Shown: one piece after another, positions 37,346 through 46,483 of the stretch
Numbering within the stretch: the first letter of the stretch is position 1
How the letters are laid out: every line of letters begins with the position of its first letter
From: Epiperipatus broadwayi
Lineage: Eukaryota > Onychophora > Udeonychophora > Euonychophora > Peripatidae
Length of the DNA: 64,000 nt
Reading direction: 5' to 3'
Assembly: GCA_028023455.1 (NCBI GenBank)
Contig: JAQFVV010006840.1
Location: forward strand, 131,716-195,715
Notes under the pieces: model-generated
The model's database searches: none
Seen by the model: the letters and a program-made list of their open reading frames with translations, nothing else
What the model was told of the DNA's origin: nothing
Translations under genes and position numbers: made by a program

Positions 37346-38010
37346 AGTGATCTACATATATAATAATGTAGGAAGAAAGAAGACATTATGTGCTATTAGT
37401 AATTTACTTGTGTTCACCCATCAGTGAGCATTTTAAAAGCATAGGTAAATCATTTATGCTAAGAACTATTCTTATATAAACCAACACCCATGGATCATGC
37501 GTATTCAGGACTTAATTCTATTATGAGTCTGCTAATTCAAATGACAAATAATTTGTAGAAATTTAATTTTATGTGTTGTAGGAAAGAGACAATATCACAT
37601 TTTGCACAAACCATGACTTTGAATTATATTAATTTTGAATATCTGTAATTAATACTTTACCAATCTATGTGTGTAATTATGGGGGAAGAAACCAGACCTT
37701 TCAGACATGTGCTGTTGGTAATTTACTTGCACTTATCCATTCGATGGGTGTTTTAAATGCATAGGTGAATCATCTATGCTTAAAGCCTATGATATATATA
37801 AATAATTTTGTCCAAATAGTTTGTCATTTCAATTATCAGCTCATAATAGAATGAATTCCTGAATTAAACACAGCCAATGGGTGTTGGTTTATATAAAAAT
37901 ATGCTCATGCTCTAAGCATAGATAATTCACCTATGAGTGCAAGCAGTATTTACCAGTAGCACATGCCTAAAATGTCTACTTTCTTCCCACACAATTACAT
38001 ACACAGTATT
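37345..38010. mobile_element. Foldback element F4: two direct and one inverted copy
   Basis: Three related blocks. Direct at about 37360-37560 and 37680-37800, inverted at about 37850-38005. Keys are GGAAGAAA, CATGTGCT, GGTAATTTACTTG, GCATAGGT and ACCAACACCCATGG with their complements. Same architecture as F1 and F11. No coding sequence. Confidence 0.75.
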
Positions 38011-38735
38011 CCTATTCTATTTGCAATGTTTAAATATATAAACATGTGAATCTATAGCTGTTTATGGTAGAGCATAAATTAATTGGAATGAATTTACAAA
38101 GTTGTTATAGTTTCATTATTCACACATGTAACTATTATTGTCCGATTCCTAATTCTTATAAAATCTTGGATATAAGTTAAAAGCAGAATTCACTTTTTGC
38201 ATAAATATTTCACACACATATGCAATTAGTAAATGAAATAATTTCAACTTGCTGTGCCTGTTTTCATAAAAAAATTTCTTCACCACACCCTATGAGTATT
38301 ACTATTGGTCAGTTAAAAGTCCAATTATTCTCACTATCCAATGGAAATGCTCGTGACAATTTCTGTTATATTTGTTCTTTTCGTATTGGATAGTATTTAT
38401 CCCTATTCATAATAATTATTGAACGAAATATTTTTATTAAAATTGTATTTTTAAACGAGAAATGAATTTTAGTTGATAAATCATAAAAGAATGAACATAT
38501 GTCTTAATATTTAAAATTCAAATTATTATTACGACAATTTCACAAAAAAATACTTTACTATCATTTATGAAAGGAATTCTTATTATGTAATAAAAACAGT
38601 TTCCACTTTATCATAATAAACATTTTTTTATGGTTTGATTACTTTAAAAATAAATATCTTCAAATAAAATCTAATTTTAATGATGTACATTTTGATTTGA
38701 AATAAATATTTTACAAATACTTGCATGGACCATCA
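38010..38735. other. AT-rich spacer, no gene recognised
   Basis: Nothing specific seen on either strand. Confidence 0.45.
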
Positions 38736-38891
38736 AAACATCACATAATCACCATTTCATATGCCTATGCATGTTGTTAATAAGAGTACCATCGCTCCAT
38801 ATAGTAGTGCCACCAAGTGCAAGCCTTCACAATCAATAAATACAGGAAGGTTTGTGCATAAAATCTCTATCTAGTGCCTATGCATCCAATA

Positions 38892-38933
38892 TTCCCAGAC
38901 TAGTTTCTAGCTTGTGGCTTTCATCAGCGAGAA
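38892..38933 (-). ncRNA. Hammerhead ribozyme with compensated stems
   Basis: On the minus strand: stem I TTCTCG/TGGGAA, core CTGATGA, stem II AGC/GCT, loop CACAA, then GAAAC-TA-GTC. Relative to 22617-22658, the stem I G-C pair at position 5 became A-U on both sides, and stem II G-C became A-U. Such double changes are hard to explain without past selection for the fold. Confidence 0.75.
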
Positions 38934-39282
38934 GCCTTGGATTTGGGAGCACTGTAACTAGATCTTAGAATCTAATACAACCCTCCAGCAGCAATCTTTT
39001 ATCTATTTGGTTAACTATAAAAAAGCACAAGATAGTTCTATACCTATCTTGCCCATAGGATAATGATGACGGTGGTTTTTGAAAAATCAAAGACTCCAAA
39101 ATGTATAGATGCTGAACTGAGCTCAGATCTATATGACAAGGCAAGCAAATGAGCTTGAGTTGGAAATGTGATGTTTTCATTTTGGCCTCCTAGCTTTATA
39201 GTTAACCAAATATATAAAAGGTGATTGCTGGAGGACTGCATTGGATCCTAAGATCTAGGTGCAGGGCTCTCAAATCTAAGGC

Positions 39283-39324
39283 TCCTTATTGATGAAAGCC
39301 ATGAGATATAAAGTAGTCTGGGGA
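39283..39324 (+). ncRNA. Degraded hammerhead ribozyme
   Basis: Opposite half of the same foldback. The core reads TTGATGA (C3 lost), stem II is eroded, GAAAC has become TAAAG, and TA-GTC is kept. Stem I TCCTTA/TGGGGA still pairs with wobbles. Predicted inactive. Confidence 0.55.
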
Positions 39325-39629
39325 TGTTGGATGAGTATGCAATAAATAAGCATTTTATGCATAAACTTTCCTGGATCCATTGATTATGTAGGCTTTCACT
39401 TGGTGGTACTACAATATGGAAAGTTTGGTACTGTTATTTTGTATGAAAAAGCTTAAATATGTAGTAAATGATTGAAAATTACAATTCTTTTTTCATAAAT
39501 ACTAGAACAATAAATCACATTCTGATAAGCCTCAAGCTAAATAATATACCAATGAATGGCACTTCTGGTTGTTTTCTATTCTAATTCAACCAATAAGGTA
39601 TTATAAATTTGCTTTGGAATTAAAATGTG

Positions 39630-40545
39630 TGTTATTTTTGGAAATTTGTATGTGATGTGATGCACTATGGCTTCTCCTTTTTTGGAGTCAGGAATCTTTC
39701 AGTCACTATGCCCAGAGAAACCTGTTATCCATCTTACTTTCCCTTACCGTTCCCCACCTTAAGTTTTTTCCATATTCTTCTATATCCTGTTCCATCCCAT
39801 TTCTACAATATAATCTGTATCAACTCCATGGCCTTTATATCAAAATCCCTCTTATTTTTTCACAAACCCAGCATAAAATCCAAGAATCCACTTTCTGTAC
39901 AATCACTTTGTGTATATTTATTCTTCCAAAATTTCATTATTTGTACCCTTTTTGCTTACAGGCATTTACATTCAATTAACAAATGCCTAATATTTTCTAC
40001 ACCTTCCTTAAGCAACTTGCAGACTAAATCACCCACATTTTTCCATTTATGTGTATTTACTCTTGTTTCTAAAGATCCTTTTTGAGCCTTAAACAGAAAA
40101 CTGCTGTTCTTGCTATTATCATAAATTAACTCACACCAATATTACGTATACTTCTATATATATTTAAACTCTGTTTACTCTCCATACTAGTTCTCCATCT
40201 CTCCAATCCCTATTTTTTATTAATGCATCTATTATTCTATCCCATTCCTTGCCACTATAACAATCAACAATTCTCCTAACAGAATCATCCACCTTTTGTA
40301 TAAGTATACTGATATAAATTCTTTATTTAAATCTTCTGCTTACCATACTACCTTTGTCACCTATCTTTTTCCCTGTCCTTTATTCATAACCTAATTAAAT
40401 ACTATTTTGGCTATTCTCTTATTATCCATAAATTGCAATCTACTAAACATTTTCATTTTTGCATCTCTCATATTTTTTTTTTGTTTAAAACATTGACCAT
40501 CTCACTCATATTAAAAAAAAAAAATTTTTGATTAACTATAATATT
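39630..40545 (-). mobile_element. CR1-type LINE 3' fragment, longest copy
   Basis: Minus-strand fragment of the family at 1-695 and 5698-6150. It extends further upstream than the others (frame segments DAKMKMFSRLQFMDNKRIAK and NRDWRDGELVWRVNR), through the zinc-knuckle region (CKLLKEG-x-ENIRHLLIEC), to the ATTCCTGACTCC end near 39685. Stops and small indels throughout. Confidence 0.65.
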
Positions 40546-40937
40546 CATGTTATAAGTAGATGGTTGCAACAATAACTAAAATGACTAGTAGAAAAAAGCA
40601 TATAAATGCATCAAAAGGTGTCAGATAAACACACTAAACAACTAGACATGTGATATTTGTGTTTCGCAAATTGCTTTATACAGTCATCATTTTTCCTCTC
40701 AGATGATAGTATGGCTCTATTGGCTAATGAGTAGCTTTAAATTAAGAGGCAATATAAAATCAATATAGTTAAACATTAGTTTCTAATTTTTTTTACAGAA
40801 ATTTGAATGTATTAAATTGAATTTTAAAACATATGCTTATTATTATTATTATATATATAAAAGACATATTTTGTGGGTACATCCACGTCTTTTATATATG
40901 AAACCCATGAAAATCTTTGTATCAACATATATATATA

Positions 40938-41132
40938 TCATTAAAAGCCAGTCGACACACAAACAATCCCAGTATCAATAACAATCAACAATTTCAAACT
41001 GTTGTCAAGGCAACTTCTTTTTAACAATATATTTATATACATATTATGGGATATATTATTAAAAACCAGTCAACACTTAAGACAATCCTAGTATCAATAA
41101 CAATCAACAATTTCAAACTGTTGTCAAGGCAA
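40938..41132. repeat. 117-bp tandem duplication
   Basis: Two copies of a block keyed by CAATCAACAATTTCAAACTG and TTGTCAAGGCAAC (40938-41015 and 41055-41132), separated by AT-rich sequence. A related string (GTTGCCTTGACTACAGG) occurs in the small foldback at 56020-56160. Confidence 0.75.
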
Positions 41133-41143
41133 CCTCCTTCAAC

Positions 41144-41239
41144 AAGAGGTCAGCGCAGCAGCCTTGCAAGCAAGCAGTTGCTTGCAGACAGTTGTTGTGG
41201 GTTTGCCTCCCGGCCGATGCTATGGCATATGAAAAAAAA
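41144..41239 (+). mobile_element. tRNA-derived SINE, family A, 5'-truncated
   Basis: Starts within the head (AAGAGGTCAGCGCAGCAGCC), followed by TTGCAAGCAAGCAGTTGC, GGGTTTGCCTCCCGG, CCGATGCTATGGCATATG and an A-rich tail. It abuts the 117-bp tandem block directly. Confidence 0.7.
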
Positions 41240-41389
41240 GGTGGAATACCACCTTTATTAATGGTCCAATGTATATATATATATAGACACTAAATATTGC
41301 AACTTGACTACAGAGATTGAAATTATACATATAAATATATTAAAAGATTCAAAACTGCCTAACACTGTAATAAAAATAAATAAAATACA

Positions 41390-42015
41390 AAACCATAAAA
41401 CAATGCAATACTAGATAAAAATTCAATTTTACCAAAATCCTTACATGACCATGTGTTCATCTACTAAACAAATAGATCTTCTTAAGTGAAAATCAAACTA
41501 AAGAAGCAACATATAAATACAAGACAAACAAACCATCCCATAATTCATTTCAAAAACCAATTTCCCTTTATATCAAAGGATGTCTTCATAAGATTGATAG
41601 TCTTAATGAAAGGATTAAAGTTCTTATGAGTAGAGTTAAACATAAGTATCATAACTCAGCTTTATATATTCATGAATTGAATACAGGTCATAAAATATTG
41701 TTTGACAATGCAACGGTTATTTTTTATGAAAAGAATGAATTAAAGGGAAAGGAAAAGGAAACTTTAAAGATAAAATTTCTTGAATCTAAGGCTATCGATC
41801 TTTTGAAGATATCTTTTGATATAAAGGGAAGTTGGTTCTCAAATGAATTATGGGAATGTTTGTTTGTTTTGTATATGTTACTTCTTTAGTTTGATTTTCA
41901 CTTGAGAAGGTCTATTTATTAAGGAGATGAAACCATAGTGTGTAAGAATTTTGATAAAGTTTGGATTTTTATCTAGTATTATATTGTTTTATGGTTTTGT
42001 ATTTTATATAAAGAT
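41390..42015. mobile_element. Penelope-like foldback element F5
   Basis: Arms of about 200 bp (41395-41600 and 41800-42010) pair through AAAACCATAAAACAATGCAA, CTAAAGAAGCAACATATA and TTTATATCAAAGGATGTCTTC. The loop encodes on the plus strand (41626-41886) HNSALYIHELNTGHKILFDN, then FLESKAIDLLKISFDIKGSW. The SA-x-x-x-H-x-x-x-TGH-x-I-x-F/W pattern is typical of the region near the GIY-YIG endonuclease of Penelope-like proteins. Only this terminal piece survives. Two opposed fragments probably integrated together. Confidence 0.55.
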
Positions 42016-42559
42016 ATATGTAGAAATAGCTTTTAGTATAAATACAATTTGTGGCAAAATTAAATTATTTTTTAGCATAATTATTTTTTAATCTGTTTTC
42101 AAAACTGATAAGAATAACAAATGTCTTTTAAAGAGTGAAAAATATAAAAAATTATATTGAGAAATAAAATAGCAGCTACCTCAGATGAAATTATAAACAT
42201 AAAATATATATTTTTAGTTGTTGTTAAAACTATCTTTCAAAAAAATAAAACATTTGAAGTGTGGAAATTAGCTTTAAAAATAAATAAAAACTTATGTTTC
42301 ATTTTTACAAATGTAATGCAAAAAGCAGCTAACTGAGAGCTGTTTTCATTGGTTGGTTACATCTAAGGTGTCTTGAAACAAACTCAAAATTAAATTAGAG
42401 TATTATTGCCATTAAAAATAAAGTATTAAACAACAAACCCAAATTAGTTAAGGGGCTAGAATAAAATAATATCAACCTGAAATTAGACAAATGTAAATAA
42501 ATATGGCAGGTATTATCACTCTGGTCCAAAATGAAAAAGACCCTAGAAAGGATAAATCT

Positions 42560-43200
42560 GTCATCCTTGTAATATAATTATTAGTTACTGAACATAGTCT
42601 ATCTGAATTTTCTAATAGTTATAGCAAGCAAAAGCAGATGATTAATAACTTTTATTAATCATTCATTATACTAGAGATTATCCACTTAATTAAAATATTA
42701 CTGAAGAGTTATTTTCACTACACCTTTCTCATGCAAGGTACAGATTGGTTTCTATCCTCTTTTACAACTGATAGCAAATAGAAACCAGTTCCTACCTTGA
42801 ATGAGAGTGATGTAGTGAAAATTACTTTAAAAAAATATTATTCATTAGGTGGATAATCTATAGTCTAATGAATGACTAATAAAAATGATTAATATATTTC
42901 CATTAAGTGGTTTGTGTCAAAGTTGTGAGGGCGGCAAATTTGACCCTTATCAATTAAACTATAGTAATTGGTTACGTATGTATAGTGAAAATGATATATA
43001 TATATATAAAAGAGATTGTGATCTGGGTCAACTGATGAATGCTGGTTGCGCATGAAATTTACATCTTGGAATCATACATCTTTTTTTTATATATCATTGG
43101 TCATATGTTTATGATTACACCCCTCAACCAGATGCTAAAAGTGGATGGAAACCAATCACTATCTTGCCTGAGAGTGGTATAATGAAAATTATTCTACAAA
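42560..43200. mobile_element. Foldback element F6 containing a hammerhead
   Basis: Inverted arms at about 42640-42770 and 42775-42905 (TTTTCACTACA...CTCATGCAAGG...GGTTTCTAT against its complement, and TAGAGATTATCCACTTAAT). A third, direct partial copy lies at 43136-43195 (GGAAACCAATCACTATCTTG). The ribozyme at 43019-43074 lies between the second and third copies. Confidence 0.75.
43019..43074 (+). ncRNA. Hammerhead ribozyme, second type, intact core
   Basis: Stem I has two parts: TCAA (43028-43031) with TTGG (43066-43069), then an internal loop (CTGGG / A), then TGAT (43019-43022) with ATCA (43071-43074). Core CTGATGA 43032-43038. Stem II ATGC/GCAT with a seven-base loop. GAAA 43054-43057. 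Stem III is two pairs with loop TTAC, and the triplet is ATC (43063-43065). Predicted cleavage is after 43065. A stem I internal loop facing loop II is how natural hammerheads gain activity. Sequence outside the core is unlike the other family. Confidence 0.72.
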
Positions 43201-43324
43201 ATCAGATGACATCTCTGAAAACCAAATTTTATTATTATTTGGTAGCAATGTTCTATTGCTTTAATTACTGAACTGTCTTCACCAAAAAAATTAATTTACA
43301 TAAGTGAGAGAGAAACTAACTATT

Positions 43325-43430
43325 ATATATAATTATAGGGAATTTGAACTCAGACATTCAAGCTCCTTACAGCTATCCAAGGTATCTCATACTATCAATA
43401 CCCATGACCACACACATGTGAAAAAGGTAA
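43325..43430 (-). mobile_element. tRNA-derived SINE relic, family C
   Basis: On the minus strand, GATACCTTGGATAGCTGTAAGG precedes a box-B-like GAGTTCAAATTCCC, matching the relics at 10825 and 11285. Confidence 0.45.
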
Positions 43431-43434
43431 ATGA

Positions 43435-45740
43435 TCTCCAATATTTATATATATTTCATGCTAAACCAGCACTGACCAGTTGGTCCAGATCATCATCTCC
43501 CACACATATATTTATAATCAATGCTTGGTTTATATTAAGATAGCAAATCTTCAAACTTTAATGAACAGGCTCCAATCTATTTCACTATTTAACTCTTCAA
43601 CTTTCTATAATTGAAAATCTAATGATGGAACACTCAAATCCATTATTGATGCCAATATTATTGTTATGCCCATGATGACCTTAAGTTATTCTGACTCCTC
43701 ATGTTGCAAAACCCAGACAAATTAAACTTCAGGTTTTAAACAGATTTGAGGTTTTTTTTTAAAATTATTATTCAAGTACCTGGTTTAAACCCAGTATAGA
43801 TAGCAATTTAATTTATGGTCAGTAAATAGATATCTATCTACTCTTGTGAAACGATAAGCAAGAATAAAAACCTATTTAAAAAAATCATTATCATCTCGTT
43901 AAAAAACTTTGCGAATACGCCCTTCACATTCATTGTTTCTTTTTAGGGAAAATAATGGGATCATTATTTATTTGGGAAGTGATGTGATATCGAATAAGAG
44001 AGTAACGAATTGGGCTTCAATCCCAAAACATTATCTCTAGAGTTTGATATCTATCTCTACGCCATTGAACGAGTCCTTTGCCATTTAATTGTTCGTAAAT
44101 AATATATATATAGCGTATATAATTCTCTTAAATAATCGATTAAAAATCAATTATTATAGGACTGTATATAACGTTATTTTTAAATCTGCCTTAAACTTTG
44201 TTTAAATTTAAAAAAAATAATTATAAAAAAATATTGTCAAAATAAATAAATATTTACGCATTTAAACAATATAAAAACATACACAGCAAACTTTAATAGC
44301 AAATATATCTCATTAAAATATATTTAAAATCAAATGATATTTTTAAAGTATTTAAGAAGTCCGACCGGCAGCAGACAAAATTAAAGCCACGGTTAAAAAA
44401 GGACGTTAAAAGAGATTAGTGTAACAATAGCTAGCACATAAACCCCTTAGTTAAAATCGATTGGGTAAAAGTGGTTGTGTATAGAAGAGATAGGACGCGT
44501 GGCTCACTACAATAGAACTGATTGGAAGGCATTCATGTATATCTTTGAACAATCAAATCACTGGAGCTTTTTCAAGGAGGTACAAATCATTTTACAATAA
44601 CGTAAATATAAAATATATCAGGAAATTGTAAATTTTTATGATTAAAAAAAAAAGTTAAACTGTATTGAAGTTTTTTTTAGAAAAAAAAAAAAGAAACATA
44701 TTTATTCGTATTTGTGCTAATGTTATTTAAGATTAATTTGAAAAATATTTAATGAGAGACTTTTATGACCATATGGTATATGCAAATATCTATAAATACT
44801 ACTCTACGGTGGAAAATCTGTTCGGGACAATAACAGGAGAGAGGTTTTATAAATGCACAATGCAATAATTCAACCAGTCAAACCTTAAGCATAATTTGAA
44901 ATCCTTAAACTTTTAAGAGACGATATGTTGTTGGATTTTCTTTTCCTTGTTAAAAGAAACCTTCCAATCAATATTAATAAGTGAATACAGTAAATGAATT
45001 AATTCGAAAAAGGAAACGTAAACTTCAAAACAGCTTTGTTTTCTTTCTTTATCTTACATAAGTTTGTCAAAGTAATTCCTACTTTGTAAAATTTAAAGAG
45101 ACTTTTAAAAGTGTATGTGTGTTTATGTATATACTTTAGGCTTAAGTACAGACGTATATAACTAGTTGTTAAACTAATTTAAAAGTACTGAAATTCGCTA
45201 ACAACATTGAAACCTTCTGCCTTATTATTATTCTAACATATGTAATTAGCCGGTAGTCCAAGCTAACAGATGGTCACTTGTTTCATCGCCGCTTATAACC
45301 AAGCTCGCACAATTAAAGATTTAACCAATAATACGCGCTGCTTTTTGCATTCTGTTGCTTTAATGGGAGGATCCATTTAAAGGGGAAGGATGGGTGGTCG
45401 AAAACGCTGCGCTTCCGATTAATATACCTTTCTCATTTTATCGATTTTTTTCATTCGTTCGTAGTCGTCGTTTTTTTTCTTTAACTTGATTTAAAAAAAA
45501 AAAAAAATTGCAAAAGTTGTCCAAAGGAAAGTGAAGTGACGTTTACGAGTGATCTTATTTTAGACAAGCTTGGAGTAAAACGTACATCCTTCGGCTTACA
45601 TCCTTAGAGGCAAAATTCTTAATCCACGCTAAATCCTATCAATTAATTTGTTAATGTGATTGCTACGAAAAAAAAGTAGAGGGTGTTGGGTAAGAAGTCT
45701 TACCACCAACGCTACTGACGATAACTATGTTCGTTCAGAA
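43435..45740. other. Repeat-poor upstream region of the bHLH gene
   Basis: No coding region or named repeat was recognised. From about 44350 the sequence is less AT-rich and contains CCAAT-like and CAGATG/CATATG strings, compatible with distal regulatory DNA, but no individual element is supported. Confidence 0.4.
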
Positions 45741-45745
45741 GCCGG

Positions 45746-45800
45746 CCAATGGACAGCGTATTTGCCAGTCTATAAACAGACACATCTGTGGCGCAATAAT
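45746..45800 (+). promoter_or_regulatory. Putative core promoter of the bHLH gene
   Basis: CCAAT at 45746-45750 within GGCCAATGG, TATA-like CTATAAAC at 45770-45777, and an E-box CATCTG at 45783-45788. Spacing would place transcription start near 45800, about 70 bp before the ATG. The E-box right after the TATA motif would allow autoregulation or control by related bHLH factors. Sequence only. Confidence 0.4.
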
Positions 45801-45871
45801 CATTGTGCGGAAGAGCTTTTTCATCCATTAGTGTATTTTTGTGTACACTTACTAAGCAAATAACTTTAATA

Positions 45872-46483
45872 ATGGAGACAAATGTATCTAGAAATAGAGA
45901 TTTAACCCATTATGATCGTTCAAATTTGACTCCGTCGAATTGTGGTATTAATACGCAGACAGACCCTACAAATTCGTTGCTTGATTTTATACCTGGAGAC
46001 TTAGGAGGTTCTGCAGATCATCTGGATTGTTATAAACAAGACGATAACTCAACGCCTCCCCATACTACAGAAGACGAAGACTGTGAAAGAGTTAGCAATG
46101 AGGTGATAGGTCAACCGTCAAAAAAAACACGGCAACAAAAACAGGTCCGACTCAGTATTAATGCCAGGGAGCGGCGTCGAATGCACGATTTGAATGACGC
46201 TTTGGATGAACTTCGATCCGTCATTCCTTACGCCCATAGCCCCTCCGTCAGAAAGTTGTCCAAAATCGCAACTTTACTTTTAGCCAAAAATTATATATTG
46301 ATGCAAGCAAACGCGTTGGACGAAATGCGAAGAATGATCACTTATATGAATCAATCTTCCAATACTTCCCCAGCATGCTATGATAATTTTTCATTTTCCC
46401 GTTTAGCGACGGATAAGTGCCCCGCGATATTTCCTTCCTCCAATGTTTCGCAACCTTGCAAACATTGCTCGGATAAGTCTTAA
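45872..46483 (+). CDS. bHLH transcription factor, Oli / BHLHE22-23 family
   Basis: Single-exon gene for a 203-residue nuclear DNA-binding protein. Residues 93-158 form a complete bHLH domain: basic [19 protein letters not shown] (98-116) with the E-box-contacting Glu and Arg residues, a loop with [19 protein letters not shown], and helix 2 [20 protein letters not shown]. This wording is specific to the Oli/BHLHE22/BHLHE23 group, close to Olig factors, which act in neural specification. The first in-frame Met is at 45872; the frame is open upstream but only through non-ATG codons. N-terminus acidic and Ser/Thr-rich (40-80), followed by a KKTRQQK basic patch (84-90). The C-terminus is short with Cys-rich CKHCSDKS. 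The lack of introns matches vertebrate relatives. The group (BHLHE22 versus BHLHE23) cannot be decided by eye. Confidence 0.93.
   Translation: METNVSRNRDLTHYDRSNLTPSNCGINTQTDPTNSLLDFIPGDLGGSADHLDCYKQDDNSTPPHTTEDEDCERVSNEVIGQPSKKTRQQKQVRLSINARERRRMHDLNDALDELRSVIPYAHSPSVRKLSKIATLLLAKNYILMQANALDEMRRMITYMNQSSNTSPACYDNFSFSRLATDKCPAIFPSSNVSQPCKHCSDKS

Larger units (their letters stand above)
38735..39450. mobile_element. Foldback member of hammerhead family with two opposed ribozymes
   Basis: A complete head-to-head pair: the left half (38735-39015) is a minus-strand copy, the right half (about 39050-39450) a plus-strand copy, joined through GTTAACTATAAAAAAGC. Both halves carry the GATCCTAAGATCTAGGTGC block, a ribozyme, TTTTATGCATAAAC and the CACTTGGTGG subfamily end. 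The left terminus is CATCACATAATCACCATTTC. A transcript would form a hairpin of some 300 bp. Confidence 0.8.

Noticed and set aside
37131-37427. 98-codon open frame
   Set aside because: Composition-typical residues, no motif, and it runs into foldback sequence.
45803-45871. N-terminal extension of the bHLH protein upstream of 45872
   Set aside because: The frame is open but has no ATG, and the region overlaps the putative transcription start; the first Met at 45872 is preferred.
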